From contig NZ_JADFCM010000001.1 of the NCBI RefSeq assembly GCF_015234585.1, positions 372,001-436,000 on the forward strand: a DNA stretch of 64,000 nt, given 5' to 3'. Made by a program: the position numbers and the translations under genes. The notes beneath the pieces were generated by a model. That model saw only the letters and a list, made by a program, of their open reading frames with translations. It did not search any database and had not been told where the DNA came from. Shown here piece after piece: positions 63,787 to 64,000 of this stretch (its first letter is position 1; each line of letters opens with the position of its first letter). This stretch comes from Pseudalkalibacillus hwajinpoensis (GTDB taxonomy: Bacteria > Bacillota > Bacilli > Bacillales > Guptibacillaceae).

Positions 63787-64000
63787 ATGGGGATTTATGG
63801 CGAGTTAAGTAGTCTTCAAGGATTGATAAATGGAAAAGCAAGTGAAATAGCTGATCAATTGCGTAGGCTACGAGAAGCGAAAGCTGAAATTAATCGAGAG
63901 CAAAATTTGTTGCTTGGGGAAATTCGGAATTTGCGAAGACCCGATTTATCAGATCAATGGGTAGGACCACTCTCCGATAAATATGATACTGATCGAGAGG
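63787..64000 (+). CDS. YwqH-like (DUF5082) family protein, 3' end outside the window
   Basis: The first 71 codons of a helical protein: MGIYGELSSLQGLINGKASE, then RRLREAKAEINREQNLLLGE, IRNLRRPDLSDQWVGPLSDK and the YDTDRE ending at the edge. The pattern AKAEI..EQ..L..EI..L..PDL...W.G..... .D.DRE is that of YwqH, a small WXG100-like partner encoded before LXG-domain toxins such as YwqJ in B. subtilis. RBS GAGGTGAAGTC before ATG. A toxin and immunity gene are expected downstream, outside the window. Confidence 0.75.
   Translation, partial: MGIYGELSSLQGLINGKASEIADQLRRLREAKAEINREQNLLLGEIRNLRRPDLSDQWVGPLSDKYDTDRE

Overview
The window comes from a low-to-medium GC, Gram-positive, endospore-forming Bacillaceae chromosome. 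The evidence is a SleB-type cortex hydrolase, strong AGGAGG ribosome sites, TTG/GTG starts, a small FbpA-like protein, a YwqH-type protein and Bacillus-style YwqC/YwqD/YwqE exopolysaccharide modules. I cannot fix the genus from sequence alone.

Region 1 (1-6.5 kb): a tightly overlapping operon for the lower pathway and salvage of adenosylcobalamin: cobD (5' end outside the window), cobU, cobQ, cobS, cobC, a short CobU-like P-loop protein, a PduO-type adenosyltransferase, and a CblT/CblS-like pair that would import and phosphorylate alpha-ribazole. No cobT is seen here. Region 2 (6.5-19.5 kb): a small FbpA-like gene, then a myo-inositol catabolic locus (sodium symporter, iolG, iolB, iolC, iolA, iolD, iolE, a second Gfo/Idh/MocA dehydrogenase) followed by a LacI-family regulator instead of the IolR of B. 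subtilis. Four copies of a palindrome around GGTAAGCGCTTACC lie in front of the symporter, iolB and iolC and look like its operators. A SleB-like hydrolase faces the other way.

Region 3 (19.6-24.1 kb): three secreted proteins with triple cell-wall-binding-2 repeats. Two share a duplicated leader with a perfect Spo0A-box-like sequence; two carry an extra PPC-like domain. Region 4 (24.4-57 kb): two complete Wzx/Wzy-type exopolysaccharide loci back to back, each with its own Wzz-like adaptor and tyrosine kinase, priming transferase, glycosyltransferases, flippase and polymerase. The first makes GDP-fucose/GDP-mannose and encodes a pectate-lyase-fold protein and an acyltransferase. The second has the PHP tyrosine phosphatase, a CapD/EpsC dehydratase and a very AT-rich variable block. 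An LCP ligase lies between them. Inverted repeats of GTTCTTT with a 2-bp spacer, the SinR operator signature, recur at six or seven intergenic sites in this region.

Region 5 (57-64 kb): galU, a NeuD-like acetyltransferase and several small or membrane proteins of unknown function in AT-rich DNA littered with degenerate palindromic (REP-like) repeats, ending in the 5' part of a YwqH-type gene that normally precedes an LXG toxin. Palindromic repeats recur through the window, and in at least two places they supply the last codons and the stop of the upstream gene.
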